64,000 nt of DNA from NCBI RefSeq assembly GCF_003403035.1, contig NZ_QURN01000008.1, forward strand, positions 1-64,000, given 5' to 3'. A program made the position numbers and the translations under genes. The stretch comes from Mesorhizobium denitrificans. GTDB lineage: Bacteria; Pseudomonadota; Alphaproteobacteria; Rhizobiales; Rhizobiaceae. Position 1 is the first letter of the stretch. Each line of letters opens with the position of its first letter. The notes under the pieces were generated by a model, which was not told the origin of the DNA, made no database searches, and saw nothing but the letters and a program-made list of their open reading frames with translations. Of the stretch, positions 1-8,535 are shown piece by piece.

Positions 1-33
1 CCGCCGCTCACCGCTTTGGGGAAAGGTTCACAT

Positions 34-94
34 GGCTCAATTCTCAGTGGAAATTAGACGCCTACCCGGCTCACTTCTGGGTGGAAATCAACAC
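34..94. repeat. Pair of direct repeats resembling an IS21-family terminus
   Basis: Two 21-bp copies lie at 34-54 and 68-88 in the same orientation, 34 bp apart, and match at 18 of 21 positions; both begin GGCTCA and end GTGGAAAT. Read on the minus strand, the right edge is TGTTGATTTCCACC, starting at 93. Short repeated terminal motifs of this kind, with a TG...CA tip, are typical of IS21-family insertion sequences. The transposase genes would lie left of the window, so the assignment is inference. The tip coincides with the stop codon of the neighbouring gene. Confidence 0.5.
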
Positions 95-579
95 TTGTAT
101 CTGTTGTATGCTTTCTTGACGTTATCGGGGCCCATGCGTCGCTGGCCGTTGCTTCGCGCCCATTCAGAAACGTACTCAAACGCTTCTAGCTCATTCATGT
201 TCATTGAGCGTATCGCATACGCGACTTCTAGCGCGATACGTTTATGGCGGACGTGGAGTGCGGGATCACCGCCACCGCGGGGTTTGCCGGCAACTTTCAA
301 GCCAAGCCTGAATATGTCCGCAGTCTCTTTCACTGCCGGGTCATCGAGCCATCGCAGATCCGCGTCGGGGTGTCCGCGAATTAACATCACGGCCAGCGCC
401 GTGATCACCTCCTGTCCAAGCACATGACCACGCAATAACCAATCTGATAGGGGCCGCGTGTCGCCCTTGATGAGCCAATCCATGATGACTAGATCGCGTG
501 CGTTGCCCATTGATCGATTGTGTTCTCGTGCGACGGCTAACGCTTCTCCGTCCCATTCATGTTCTGGCAGCTCGCTCAT
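88..579 (-). CDS. Hypothetical protein coupled to integrase, probably truncated by an IS end
   Basis: This is a 163-residue soluble protein of unknown function. It has no signal peptide or membrane segment; it is mostly charged and probably helical, with a basic C-terminal stretch (residues about 140-162). Its ATG overlaps the integrase stop codon in an ATGA arrangement, so the two are probably translated together and travel with the element. Its last codons, AAG TGT TGA, run into the IS21-like terminus at 93-88, so the native protein was probably longer. It could be a small recombination accessory factor or plain element cargo; nothing in the sequence decides this. Confidence 0.6.
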   Translation of the reverse strand: MSELPEHEWDGEALAVAREHNRSMGNARDLVIMDWLIKGDTRPLSDWLLRGHVLGQEVITALAVMLIRGHPDADLRWLDDPAVKETADIFRLGLKVAGKPRGGGDPALHVRHKRIALEVAYAIRSMNMNELEAFEYVSEWARSNGQRRMGPDNVKKAYNRYKC

Positions 580-1742
580 AGCGCTAAATCCGCCAATGCG
601 TCTGCCGCTGCACTACCCACCAAATGGCCGTAGTGCTTTTCGATCATCGCGACGCTGGTCCCTGAGATTTGAGCTACCGTCAGCACCGGCAAGCCTCCGT
701 TGACCAGATCAGTCAGGACGCAGTGGCGCAGGGTATAAGCGGACACGCCAGAAGGCAGCTTTGCCTTTTTAACCGCTTCCTTGACCGGCAGTTTCCACGC
801 ATCCTTATTCCACGCGCTGCCCGTAGCACGCTGGAATATGGGCGCAGCAGGCAGTTTTCCCTTGGTCTGTTGCGTCAGGAATTCGGCTATGTTCGCCGGT
901 ATAGCGATCTGGCGCGGTTTGCCGTTCTTATCCTTGCCGATCGTCAATGTGCTTGTCCGCTTGTCGAAGTCAGCGGCTTTCAACGCTGCCAGTGTGCCAG
1001 GGCGCAACGGCAATAGACACATGGATCGCAGGAATGGCCCCGCCTCATCATCAACTGATTCCAGCAGGCGCTTTCGCTCCGCACGGTCGAGGTAGATGTC
1101 ACGCCGTTTGTCGGCACCTTTCAGGGGCTTTAGCGCTTCTTGCCATGCTGCATCCGTATTGGGCGGACCAGGAACGAGAATGCGGCCTAGTGCGGCGCGC
1201 AGCGGAACCATGTCACGGTTTACGGTCGATCTCGCACGCGATTTGGTACGTGTCTCGCCGCCCTTGTTGCGCGTGATCAATGCGGGAGCATTCTCCAAGC
1301 GCTTTCGCCACGCAGCAAGATGGTGGCGGCGCAGCTTATCTACACGGACATTGGCGATCGGATCATCAAAGACGTGACGCCGGAAAACACCCTCCGCGAT
1401 CAATCCCGGCTTTTCCTTCAGATATGATCGGCAGGCGTCAGCGACCGTCTCGACCTTCTCGGCTCTGATACCACCGCTCTCTACCTGTTCGGCCCAAGCC
1501 TCAGCATCCTTCCTGGCCTGCGTAAACACCTCGTTGCCGGTCAGAGCGCCATAATCGCCCAACGGCTTGCGAAGGTACTTTCCCGCCTCCCCATAGGCCC
1601 GTGCAAACCACGTCCCCTTCCCGCCCTTCCGAGATGGCCGGAAGCCGAGATAGCAGCCTGCCCGCAACCGTTGCCAATGAGGTTCGTCCCCCACCTTTGG
1701 CCGCAATCTATCCCGATCGCCTATTCTGCTCAGGTCTGCCAT
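576..1742 (-). CDS. int: Tyrosine recombinase / phage-type integrase
   Basis: This 388-residue integrase would catalyse site-specific insertion and excision of the mobile element whose tRNA attachment site lies just upstream. The N-terminal half matches an arm-binding plus SAM-like core-binding layout. The C-terminal half has the catalytic set: Arg about 247 (LPLRPG), a Lys-rich beta hairpin near 270, Arg about 339 in YTLRH (Tyr where His is usual in the HxxR box) and the Tyr about 371 nucleophile in EKHYGHL. An open frame continues upstream to a GTG inside the tRNA fragment. I start at ATG 1742 because GGAAAGG sits about 6 nt before it and the extra 43 residues look unlike integrase. The gene precedes and overlaps the unknown gene ending at 88. 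Confidence 0.9.
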   Translation of the reverse strand: MADLSRIGDRDRLRPKVGDEPHWQRLRAGCYLGFRPSRKGGKGTWFARAYGEAGKYLRKPLGDYGALTGNEVFTQARKDAEAWAEQVESGGIRAEKVETVADACRSYLKEKPGLIAEGVFRRHVFDDPIANVRVDKLRRHHLAAWRKRLENAPALITRNKGGETRTKSRARSTVNRDMVPLRAALGRILVPGPPNTDAAWQEALKPLKGADKRRDIYLDRAERKRLLESVDDEAGPFLRSMCLLPLRPGTLAALKAADFDKRTSTLTIGKDKNGKPRQIAIPANIAEFLTQQTKGKLPAAPIFQRATGSAWNKDAWKLPVKEAVKKAKLPSGVSAYTLRHCVLTDLVNGGLPVLTVAQISGTSVAMIEKHYGHLVGSAAADALADLAL

Positions 1743-1861
1743 CTGCCTTTCCATGAAACGCATGAAATTTCCATGAAATACAGCCTTGAACAGCTTTGGA
1801 CAAGAGTGTATTGTTTTCAGATGGTTAGTTATCCACCCTTGTCCAATATTATCCGGTTTCT

Positions 1862-1911
1862 CGCCCTTCACACGGGTGGGGTCGCAGGTTCAATCCCTGC
1901 ATCGCCCACCA
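1862..1911 (+). tRNA. 3' fragment of tRNA-Val(CAC), attachment site remnant
   Basis: The sequence folds as the 3' two thirds of a tRNA: anticodon stem CGCCC/GGGTG (1862-1866 with 1874-1878), loop TTCACAC with anticodon CAC at 1869-1871, variable region 1879-1883, T stem GCAGG/CCTGC around TTCAATC, acceptor strand ATCGCCC, discriminator A and encoded CCA at 1909-1911. The D arm and the 5' acceptor strand (expected GGGCGAT) are absent upstream, so this is not a functional gene. Next to an integrase, this is the copy of the tRNA end left at one junction; the intact tRNA should lie beyond the other end of the element, left of this window. Confidence 0.85.
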
Positions 1912-1938
1912 TTCCGCGCCAGCATTTTTCAACAATAG

Positions 1939-1973
1939 TTCGCAAATGCGAAAAGACTTTCGCAATTGCGAAA
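1939..1973. promoter_or_regulatory. Tandem palindromic operator sites
   Basis: Two inverted repeats sharing the arms TTCGCA/TGCGAA lie at 1939-1952 and 1959-1972; the second extends to a perfect 16-bp palindrome at 1958-1973. Their centres are exactly 20 bp apart, about two helical turns, so two dimers could bind on the same face. They sit about 50-80 bp before the esterase start at 2021. The cognate regulator is not encoded nearby and I do not recognise the motif with certainty. Confidence 0.6.
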
Positions 1974-2020
1974 TGCTGCTAGGCTAACGCATTATCGGAT
2001 ATATCAGGGGCGGTTCTGCC

Positions 2021-3076
2021 ATGAAGAAACCGATTGCGTTTTTTGCCGCGCTACTGGCAGCACTTGTTGCCGCTGCACCATCAGCGCACGCTGAGAACTC
2101 ATATCTGCAAAATATCAGGCTCGTCGGGCGCTTTCTCGTGGACGGCTCCCGCGCCGCGTTCGAATGGCCGGGCAGCGCCATAGAGATAAACTTCGATGGA
2201 AGTTCGCTCGATCTATCGCTGACCGATACGGGTAACAACAGCATGATGGTCGAGGTGGACGGGACCGTTTCCCGCATCAATCTCGAAAAAGGCCGGCATG
2301 ATTATCATATCGTCGGCACCGAGAAGAGCGGGCCACATTCGGTTCGGCTGATACGGCGTACAGAAGCTTTTTTGGGCGCAACTGTCCTCGAAGACGTTCG
2401 TGTGAACGGCACGATCCTGCCACCAGCGCAGAAGCCGCATAGCCTGCTGGTTATCGGTGATTCAATCTCGACCGGATATGGGGTCGAGGGCAAAGACACC
2501 AAATGCGGTTTCAGCGGCGACACTGAAAATCAGTATCTGACTTACGCGGCAGTTGCGGCTCGGCGTTTCGATGCTGACGTCATATCTCTGGCATTTTCCG
2601 GCAAAGGCCTGGTGCAGAACTACGATGGCAAAACAAATGCGACCATGGCGGACATTTATGGCCGCCTTCTTCCGTCGCGTACCAGCGACGCGCCACTGCC
2701 GAAATCCGATGTGATTATCGTGCATCTTGGCAGCAACGACTATGCCAATGGCGCGCGTCCGGTAGGCTTTGTGCAGCGCTATCTGGAGTTGCTTGCTGCG
2801 CTGCGCGAAAACGCTCCCGATGCACAGATCTATGCTGCAATTGGTCCCATGCTCGCCGGAGACGATCTGGACGTTGCGCTGAAATCAATCAATGAAGTGG
2901 TCGATAAGCGCCATGCGGAAGGTGATGCGAAGATCGCAACCATTCAGTTTACGGATCCGGTCGGAACCCCCTCACGTGGGTGCGACTGGCATCCAAACGA
3001 AGCGGGACAAGCGTTTATGGCTGAGCAGCTAACCGCGCAAATCCAGCGCGATCTCGGCTGGGCACAGGTGGAATGA
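2021..3076 (+). CDS. Secreted SGNH/GDSL esterase, CE2-like
   Basis: This 351-residue protein has a Sec signal peptide (cleavage near AHA, residue 24), a beta-rich N-terminal domain (about 28-130) and an SGNH hydrolase domain. Visible catalytic elements are Ser148 in GDSIS, the GSNDY block at 237-241, and Asp322/His324 in DWHP. This two-domain layout matches carbohydrate esterase family 2, which removes acetyl groups from polysaccharides, so a periplasmic or secreted polysaccharide O-deacetylase is likely. It overlaps the downstream acyltransferase by 4 bp (ATGA), suggesting that one polymer is both acetylated and deacetylated. GGGGCGG precedes the ATG. The substrate is not visible. Confidence 0.8.
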   Translation: MKKPIAFFAALLAALVAAAPSAHAENSYLQNIRLVGRFLVDGSRAAFEWPGSAIEINFDGSSLDLSLTDTGNNSMMVEVDGTVSRINLEKGRHDYHIVGTEKSGPHSVRLIRRTEAFLGATVLEDVRVNGTILPPAQKPHSLLVIGDSISTGYGVEGKDTKCGFSGDTENQYLTYAAVAARRFDADVISLAFSGKGLVQNYDGKTNATMADIYGRLLPSRTSDAPLPKSDVIIVHLGSNDYANGARPVGFVQRYLELLAALRENAPDAQIYAAIGPMLAGDDLDVALKSINEVVDKRHAEGDAKIATIQFTDPVGTPSRGCDWHPNEAGQAFMAEQLTAQIQRDLGWAQVE

Positions 3077-4146
3077 GCGCGTCTTCTATCGCTTCCGTGG
3101 CGCCTGTCGACCGCACAAAAAGTCAGGCGCGCTCGAAGCTTGTAGGGCTTCAGATCCTACGCTTTGTGGCAGCGTTTGCGGTCGTGCTTTTCCACATTGG
3201 CAGCGCCTATCAGATCAAATGGGGCTACGAGAGCAATGTGTTTGCTATCGGCGCGGCCGGCGTAGACATATTCTTCGTCATCAGCGGCTTCATTATTGCC
3301 TATACGACCGACGCGGCGCGTGGAGCCTGGCATTTCTGCAAACGCCGTATAGTCCGCATCGTGCCGCTCTATTGGATTTTGACGCTGGGTATTGCGGCGA
3401 TTGCCTTTATCAGGCCGGAGCTGTTGAATTCGACATTGGTGAACGGCGAAACGCTGTTCAAATCGCTATTTTTCATTCCGTTCGAAAAGGCGAACGGCGC
3501 CATTCAACCCATCCTGTTTTTAGGTTGGACGCTGAATTATGAGATGTTCTTTTATACGGTCTATGCGGCGTGCACCGCAGTGGGTTTGCGCACACCCTTT
3601 GCTCCTGCCCTATTGATTATTCTGCTCGTGGCGCTCGGCAGAATTGTGCGGGTCGATCACATTGCATGGCAGTTCTACACAAACCCCATAATGCTCGAAT
3701 TCGTGTTCGGTATCACGCTCTATGCGATCCATTCGCGCTGGCCGGAGGTGTTTCGTCGACATTGGCTGTTCATTGCGGCGCTCGGCCTTCTGATCGCAGC
3801 ACGACAACTCCTGCCCGGCTTACCCTGGATTTTTGCAAACGGCGTACCAGCGGCGACGCTAGTGGCGTTTGCGCTGACCTGGGCACCTAAGCACACGCCC
3901 TTGATAGCGATGCTCGTTCTATTCGGAGACTCATCTTATTCGCTTTATCTCTCCCACCCCTACATCATCGAGGCTCTTGCGAAGGTTTTGCCGGCGGATG
4001 CAGGCTTGTTGGTACAGATCGTTGCGGGTGCTATTTCCAGTTGTATCGCGATTGTTGCATCGGTCGCGCTATACAAGCTCATCGAGCAGCCGTCACAGAA
4101 GCTGTTTTTAGCGCGCACGCCGCAACTGGTGCGAAGCTCAGGCTGA
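3073..4146 (+). CDS. Membrane acyltransferase 3 family protein (OafA/ExoZ-like)
   Basis: This 357-residue multi-pass protein shows about ten hydrophobic segments. The N-terminal family signatures are present: the LQILRFVAAFAVVLFH block with its His, the GVDIFFVISGF block, and Arg residues in KRRIVRIVPLYW. Family members transfer acyl groups, usually acetyl, across the inner membrane to exopolysaccharide, O-antigen or lipid targets. There is no fused SGNH domain; a separate SGNH esterase is encoded immediately upstream with a 4-bp overlap. The 3' end overlaps the convergent RND pump gene by 9 bp. Confidence 0.9.
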   Translation: MSASSIASVAPVDRTKSQARSKLVGLQILRFVAAFAVVLFHIGSAYQIKWGYESNVFAIGAAGVDIFFVISGFIIAYTTDAARGAWHFCKRRIVRIVPLYWILTLGIAAIAFIRPELLNSTLVNGETLFKSLFFIPFEKANGAIQPILFLGWTLNYEMFFYTVYAACTAVGLRTPFAPALLIILLVALGRIVRVDHIAWQFYTNPIMLEFVFGITLYAIHSRWPEVFRRHWLFIAALGLLIAARQLLPGLPWIFANGVPAATLVAFALTWAPKHTPLIAMLVLFGDSSYSLYLSHPYIIEALAKVLPADAGLLVQIVAGAISSCIAIVASVALYKLIEQPSQKLFLARTPQLVRSSG

Positions 4147-7100
4147 TTGAGCGGGTTTTGCACGTGTGTTTCCGCGCGCTGCCCACCATTCCTCAATGCG
4201 CTGGAATACAACGAAGAATGTCGGCACGAACAGCACCGCCAAACAGGTGGACGCAATCATGCCGGAGAACACCGTGATGCCGATCGATTTGCGTGCGCTG
4301 GCCCCTGCTCCGGTAGCGAACACGAGCGGCGCAACGCCAAGCGTAAATGCAAACGAAGTCATGATGATTGGGCGGAAGCGCGTGCGCGCTGCATCCACGG
4401 CAGATTGCAGAATCTCAGTTCCCGAATGGCGCAGTTCGCGCGCGACCTCGACGATCAGAATCGCGTTCTTTGCCGACAGCGCGACAAGCAGGATCAGACC
4501 GATCTGAACATACAAATTGTTGTCTACGCCGAGCCCCTTGAGCACGATGACCGGCCCAACGAGAGAAAGCGGCGTTGCAGCGATAACCGATAGCGGCGCA
4601 ATCCAGCTTTCATACTGCCCCGCAAGAACGAGGTAGACCAGAAGCAATGCAAGCGCAAAAACAAGGTAAATCTGGTTACTTACGAGCTTTTCCTGAAACG
4701 AAAGTGCGGTCCAGTCATAACCCATGCCGGACGGGAGCGTTTGGTTTGCCACCTGCTCCAGCAGCTTGAGCGAGTCGCCCGAGGAGAAGCCCTTGGCCGG
4801 TATGCCAACCACCGACGATGACGGGTAGAGATTATACAGGCTGATAAGCGACGCGCCGACACTTGGCTTGATCGTCAGCAGCGTGCCGAGGGGTATCATG
4901 TCGCCATCGGCGTTTCGCACAGTCAGGCGCGAGATGTCGTCAGGCAACAGACGAAACTGCGCGTCACCTTGAACATAAATCTGGAACACCCGGCCAAACT
5001 TATTGAACTGGCTGACATAGGTCGAGCCCAGATAGCCGGCGACGGTCTGAAAAACCTGATCTGTCGTGAGCTTCAGATTCTGCACCTTTTCGCGATCGAT
5101 CTCGACCTGGTATTGCGGGACATTTGCGCTGAACGATGATGAAACGCGCGATATGCCCGACTGAGTCTCCGCTGAATGCACAACCGCATTGGTAGCGCTT
5201 TGCAGCTTGGGCAAATCGAAACTTCCGTCACGCAGCTCGATCTGCATGGTGAAACCGGCGGCGTTGCCAATGCCCTGAATGGCCGGCGGAGGCAGAACGA
5301 GCGCCACGCCATCATCGAGTTGGCTCAACTTGGAGCTAAGCGTTGCGTAGAGCGACGCAAGGTCTTCGCCCTTGCCGCGTTCGCTCCATGTTTTCAGAAT
5401 TATGTAGGCAACGCCCGCATTCGCCAGAGAAGCGTTGTTGTCGAGCGCGGAAATGCCGGAAATCGTAACGACCTGATCGACGCCGGGCGTTTCTTTGGCA
5501 ATCTTGGTGAGTTCGTTGAGTGTGGCGCGCGTACGCCCAAGCGCTGCGCCATCCGGCAGTTTGACCGCCGCCAGCAGATAGCCCTGATCCTCAATCGGTA
5601 TGAAGCCGGTCGCCACGCGCGAAATACCGTAACCAGCAGCGCCGATGATCATCAAGGCGGCGAGGGCGAGCACCGTGCTGTGATGGACCATCGCGCCGAT
5701 CAGACGGGTGTAGCCGTTTTCGGCGCGCTGATAGATGGCGTTGAAGCCGCGATAAAAGGCGTTGCGCTGTTCCGGCGGCACAGGCCGACGCAGCCATGTC
5801 GCGCATTGTGTGGGCTTCAATGTCGCCGCGTTTACGGCGCTGATGAAAGCCGTAGCTGCAATGACCAGCGCGAATTGCGCATACATCTGACCCGTTAGAC
5901 CCGGCAGGAAAGCCGCAGGAAGAAACACGGCCATCAGCACAAGCGTGATGCCGATGATCGGGCCAAAAAGAACGTCCATCGCGCTAATGGCAGCGTCATG
6001 CCCGGACATTCCGCTTTCGATATTATGCGCGGCACGCTCAACCACGATGATCGCGTCATCCACCACAATGCCGATGGCCAACACGATGGCGAACAGCGTG
6101 GACAAGTTCACCGAAAAGCCGAGCGCCCACATTGCAGCGAAGGCACCAATGATGGTGACGGGAACGGTTGTGGCGGGCACCAACATCGCGCGCCAGTCTT
6201 GCAGGAAAACAAGAATGACGATCAGCACGAGAATGGCGGCTTCAAAGAGCGTCTTGTACACCTCGTCAATCGCCTGCCCGACAAATTCGGTTGTATCGAA
6301 CGGAATTGTGTAGTCGACACCCTGCGGGAATGCGCGCTTCAGCTCAGTCATCTTGTCGTTGACGAGCTTGGCGACATCCAACGCGTTTGCGCCGGGCGTC
6401 TGGAAGATCGCCATACCGGCTGCTTGCTTGCTGTCCAGATCGAAAAACTGGCCGTAGGTTTGCGCGCCAAGTTCAACGCGGCCAATGTCGCGCACACGCG
6501 TCATGTCGCCCGTTGCGCCCGTCTTGACGATGACATCTCCGAATTGGTCCGGCTCATCAAGACGGCTCGACACCTCAATAGTGTATTGAAACGACTGGCC
6601 GTCCGGCGTGGGCGGCGCACCCACCTGCCCCGCCGTCACCTGCTCGCTCTGCTGTTGGAGCGCTTGCACGACATCCTGAACGGTCAGGTTTCGCGCGCGC
6701 ATCTTTTCGGGATCAAGCCAGATTCGCATTGAGTACTGACCTGCGCCGAACACGCTGACACCGCCAACGCCGGGCAAACGAGAGATTTCATCGCGAAGGC
6801 TGATGGTCGCATAGTTGGACAGATACAGGCTGTCGCGCGAACCGTCCGGCGATGTGAGCGTCACGATCTCAAGAATCGAGGTAGACTTTTTCTGGACATT
6901 GACGCCCTGCACCTGAACCGGTTGTGGTAGCGCCGCCAGTGCCGCTGAAACGCGGTTCTGCACAAGCACTTGTGCCTCGTCCAGATCGGTCCCAATCGCG
7001 AAGGTAACAGTCAGATTGTAGCTGCCATCAGAGGCGGCGAAAGACTGCATGTAGAGCATGCCGTCAACGCCGTTCACCTGCTGCTCAATCGGCAACGCAA

Positions 7101-7284
7101 CCGTGTCGATGACAGTGCGGGCGCTCGCGCCCGGATACCGCGTTGTTACCGAAACCGTGGGAGGCACGACGTTCGGGTATTGCGCGACCGGCAAGTTATA
7201 AAGCGAGACAATGCCGATAACGACGATGAGAATCGCCAGCACATTGGCGAGAACAGGCCGCTCGACAAAAAAGCGCGCAATCAT
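4138..7284 (-). CDS. RND multidrug efflux permease, HAE1/AcrB family
   Basis: At 1048 residues this is full length for an AcrB-type proton-driven inner membrane pump. It has the N-terminal FFVERPVLANVLAILI helix, two large periplasmic loops, and the adjacent Asp pair in GIVVDDAIIVVERA of TM4 used in proton relay. A second membrane bundle follows Gln/Glu-rich porter loops. It is the second gene of a two-gene operon with the adaptor upstream (ATGA overlap at 7281-7284). The outer membrane channel is not local and is presumably a shared TolC-like protein. It resembles BepE of Brucella, but I cannot assign orthology. No local TetR regulator is present. Confidence 0.93.
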   Translation of the reverse strand: MIARFFVERPVLANVLAILIVVIGIVSLYNLPVAQYPNVVPPTVSVTTRYPGASARTVIDTVALPIEQQVNGVDGMLYMQSFAASDGSYNLTVTFAIGTDLDEAQVLVQNRVSAALAALPQPVQVQGVNVQKKSTSILEIVTLTSPDGSRDSLYLSNYATISLRDEISRLPGVGGVSVFGAGQYSMRIWLDPEKMRARNLTVQDVVQALQQQSEQVTAGQVGAPPTPDGQSFQYTIEVSSRLDEPDQFGDVIVKTGATGDMTRVRDIGRVELGAQTYGQFFDLDSKQAAGMAIFQTPGANALDVAKLVNDKMTELKRAFPQGVDYTIPFDTTEFVGQAIDEVYKTLFEAAILVLIVILVFLQDWRAMLVPATTVPVTIIGAFAAMWALGFSVNLSTLFAIVLAIGIVVDDAIIVVERAAHNIESGMSGHDAAISAMDVLFGPIIGITLVLMAVFLPAAFLPGLTGQMYAQFALVIAATAFISAVNAATLKPTQCATWLRRPVPPEQRNAFYRGFNAIYQRAENGYTRLIGAMVHHSTVLALAALMIIGAAGYGISRVATGFIPIEDQGYLLAAVKLPDGAALGRTRATLNELTKIAKETPGVDQVVTISGISALDNNASLANAGVAYIILKTWSERGKGEDLASLYATLSSKLSQLDDGVALVLPPPAIQGIGNAAGFTMQIELRDGSFDLPKLQSATNAVVHSAETQSGISRVSSSFSANVPQYQVEIDREKVQNLKLTTDQVFQTVAGYLGSTYVSQFNKFGRVFQIYVQGDAQFRLLPDDISRLTVRNADGDMIPLGTLLTIKPSVGASLISLYNLYPSSSVVGIPAKGFSSGDSLKLLEQVANQTLPSGMGYDWTALSFQEKLVSNQIYLVFALALLLVYLVLAGQYESWIAPLSVIAATPLSLVGPVIVLKGLGVDNNLYVQIGLILLVALSAKNAILIVEVARELRHSGTEILQSAVDAARTRFRPIIMTSFAFTLGVAPLVFATGAGASARKSIGITVFSGMIASTCLAVLFVPTFFVVFQRIEEWWAARGNTRAKPAQSA

Positions 7285-8444
7285 TGTGCGCTTCCGTCTG
7301 CTGCGACCGCCTCAAGTGTTTTCAGTTCAGGCTCGATCTTCTGGCCGGGAACAGCCTTCATCAATCCGTCGGTCAGAACCTTGTCTTCGGGCGACACGCC
7401 CGCAGTCACAACCCGCAACTGCCCGACAAGCTGACCGATCTCAACCGGGCGCTGCTCCACCACATTGTCCTTGTTCGCGATCAGAACATATCGCCCTCCC
7501 TGATCCGTGCCGATTGCGCGGTCGGGCACAAGGAGTGTGTCGGGCCGATCGCCAAGCGGCACCCTGACGCGTACGAAATATCCGGGCAGCAATCCCCTGT
7601 CAGCGTTGGGGAAAACGGCTCGCACAGCAAGCGTCCCAGTCGAGGATGTGACTTCGGGCGCCACGTAATCCAGCATGCCCTTGTGCGGAAAACCCGTTTC
7701 CGTTTGCAGGCCAATCTCTACCGGCACTTTTCGCAATTCCTGCTCAGTGATGCCGCGCTTGGCCATGCCCGCGCGAATTCCCAGAACGTCCTGCTCGCTG
7801 ACCATGAAATCGACATGGATAGGGTCGAGCTGCACAATTGTAGCTAGCGTTGTGGGGCTGCCTGCGCCCACATATTGCCCTTGAGAAACCTGCCGGGCGG
7901 TGACGATGCCATCAAACGGCGCCTTCACCTCGGTGTAGCTGAGATTAAGCTCAGCCTGCTTTACATCGACTTGGGACTGCTGAACCTTTGCCGCATCTGC
8001 ATCGGCCGCCGCGGACGCCTGATCCGCACTCGATGGCGCCACCACCTTTTGCTGAAGCAGTTCCTGCTGGCGTTTCAGCTCGGCCGCGGACACTTTGCTG
8101 GCGGCCTGCGCGGAAGCAAGCCCGGCCTGCGACTGCTGGAGCGCAAGTTGATACGGCTCAGGTTCAATCAGAAACGCGCGCGCGCCGGCTTTCAGCGTGT
8201 CGCCGTCCTTGTAGTCGATCTCCTGAATAAAGCCCGGAACGCGCGCCAAAAGGGTTGCAGTGTTAACGGCCGAGGTGTTGCCGGTCGCTTCAAGGAAAGG
8301 CGTGACCGACTGTTTGAGGGGCAACGCCACCTCTACCTTCGGCGGCGGGGGCGGAACATAGGTATTTTCCTCACTGCACGCTGTAAGCCCCGCCGACGCC
8401 AATAGCATCACGGTCGGGAGCGCAAATCGCCCGCACAACGTCAT
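7281..8444 (-). CDS. RND efflux periplasmic adaptor lipoprotein (MFP)
   Basis: This 387-residue membrane fusion protein bridges the RND pump and an outer membrane channel. A lipoprotein signal with lipobox LTAC ends at Cys23, followed by a Pro-rich linker. Then come a beta-barrel/lipoyl half (LLARVPGFIQEIDYKDGDTLKAG), an Ala/Gln-rich coiled-coil hairpin (about 100-165), the returning lipoyl half (SYTEVKAPFDGIV) and a C-terminal barrel domain. A strong GGAGGGG site precedes the ATG. It overlaps the pump gene by 4 bp, so the two subunits are co-expressed. Confidence 0.93.
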   Translation of the reverse strand: MTLCGRFALPTVMLLASAGLTACSEENTYVPPPPPKVEVALPLKQSVTPFLEATGNTSAVNTATLLARVPGFIQEIDYKDGDTLKAGARAFLIEPEPYQLALQQSQAGLASAQAASKVSAAELKRQQELLQQKVVAPSSADQASAAADADAAKVQQSQVDVKQAELNLSYTEVKAPFDGIVTARQVSQGQYVGAGSPTTLATIVQLDPIHVDFMVSEQDVLGIRAGMAKRGITEQELRKVPVEIGLQTETGFPHKGMLDYVAPEVTSSTGTLAVRAVFPNADRGLLPGYFVRVRVPLGDRPDTLLVPDRAIGTDQGGRYVLIANKDNVVEQRPVEIGQLVGQLRVVTAGVSPEDKVLTDGLMKAVPGQKIEPELKTLEAVAADGSAQ

Positions 8445-8535
8445 TCTCGGACCCCTCCAGAGACAAGTGACTGTAGGTCAGATCGTGATAATGTGAAAGC
8501 GTCAGTTCCTAACGTTCGTGCCAGGGAGCACAATC

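Noticed and set aside
1801-1911. A complete tRNA gene at the integrase end
   Set aside because: The D arm and 5' acceptor strand are missing; only the 3' portion is present.
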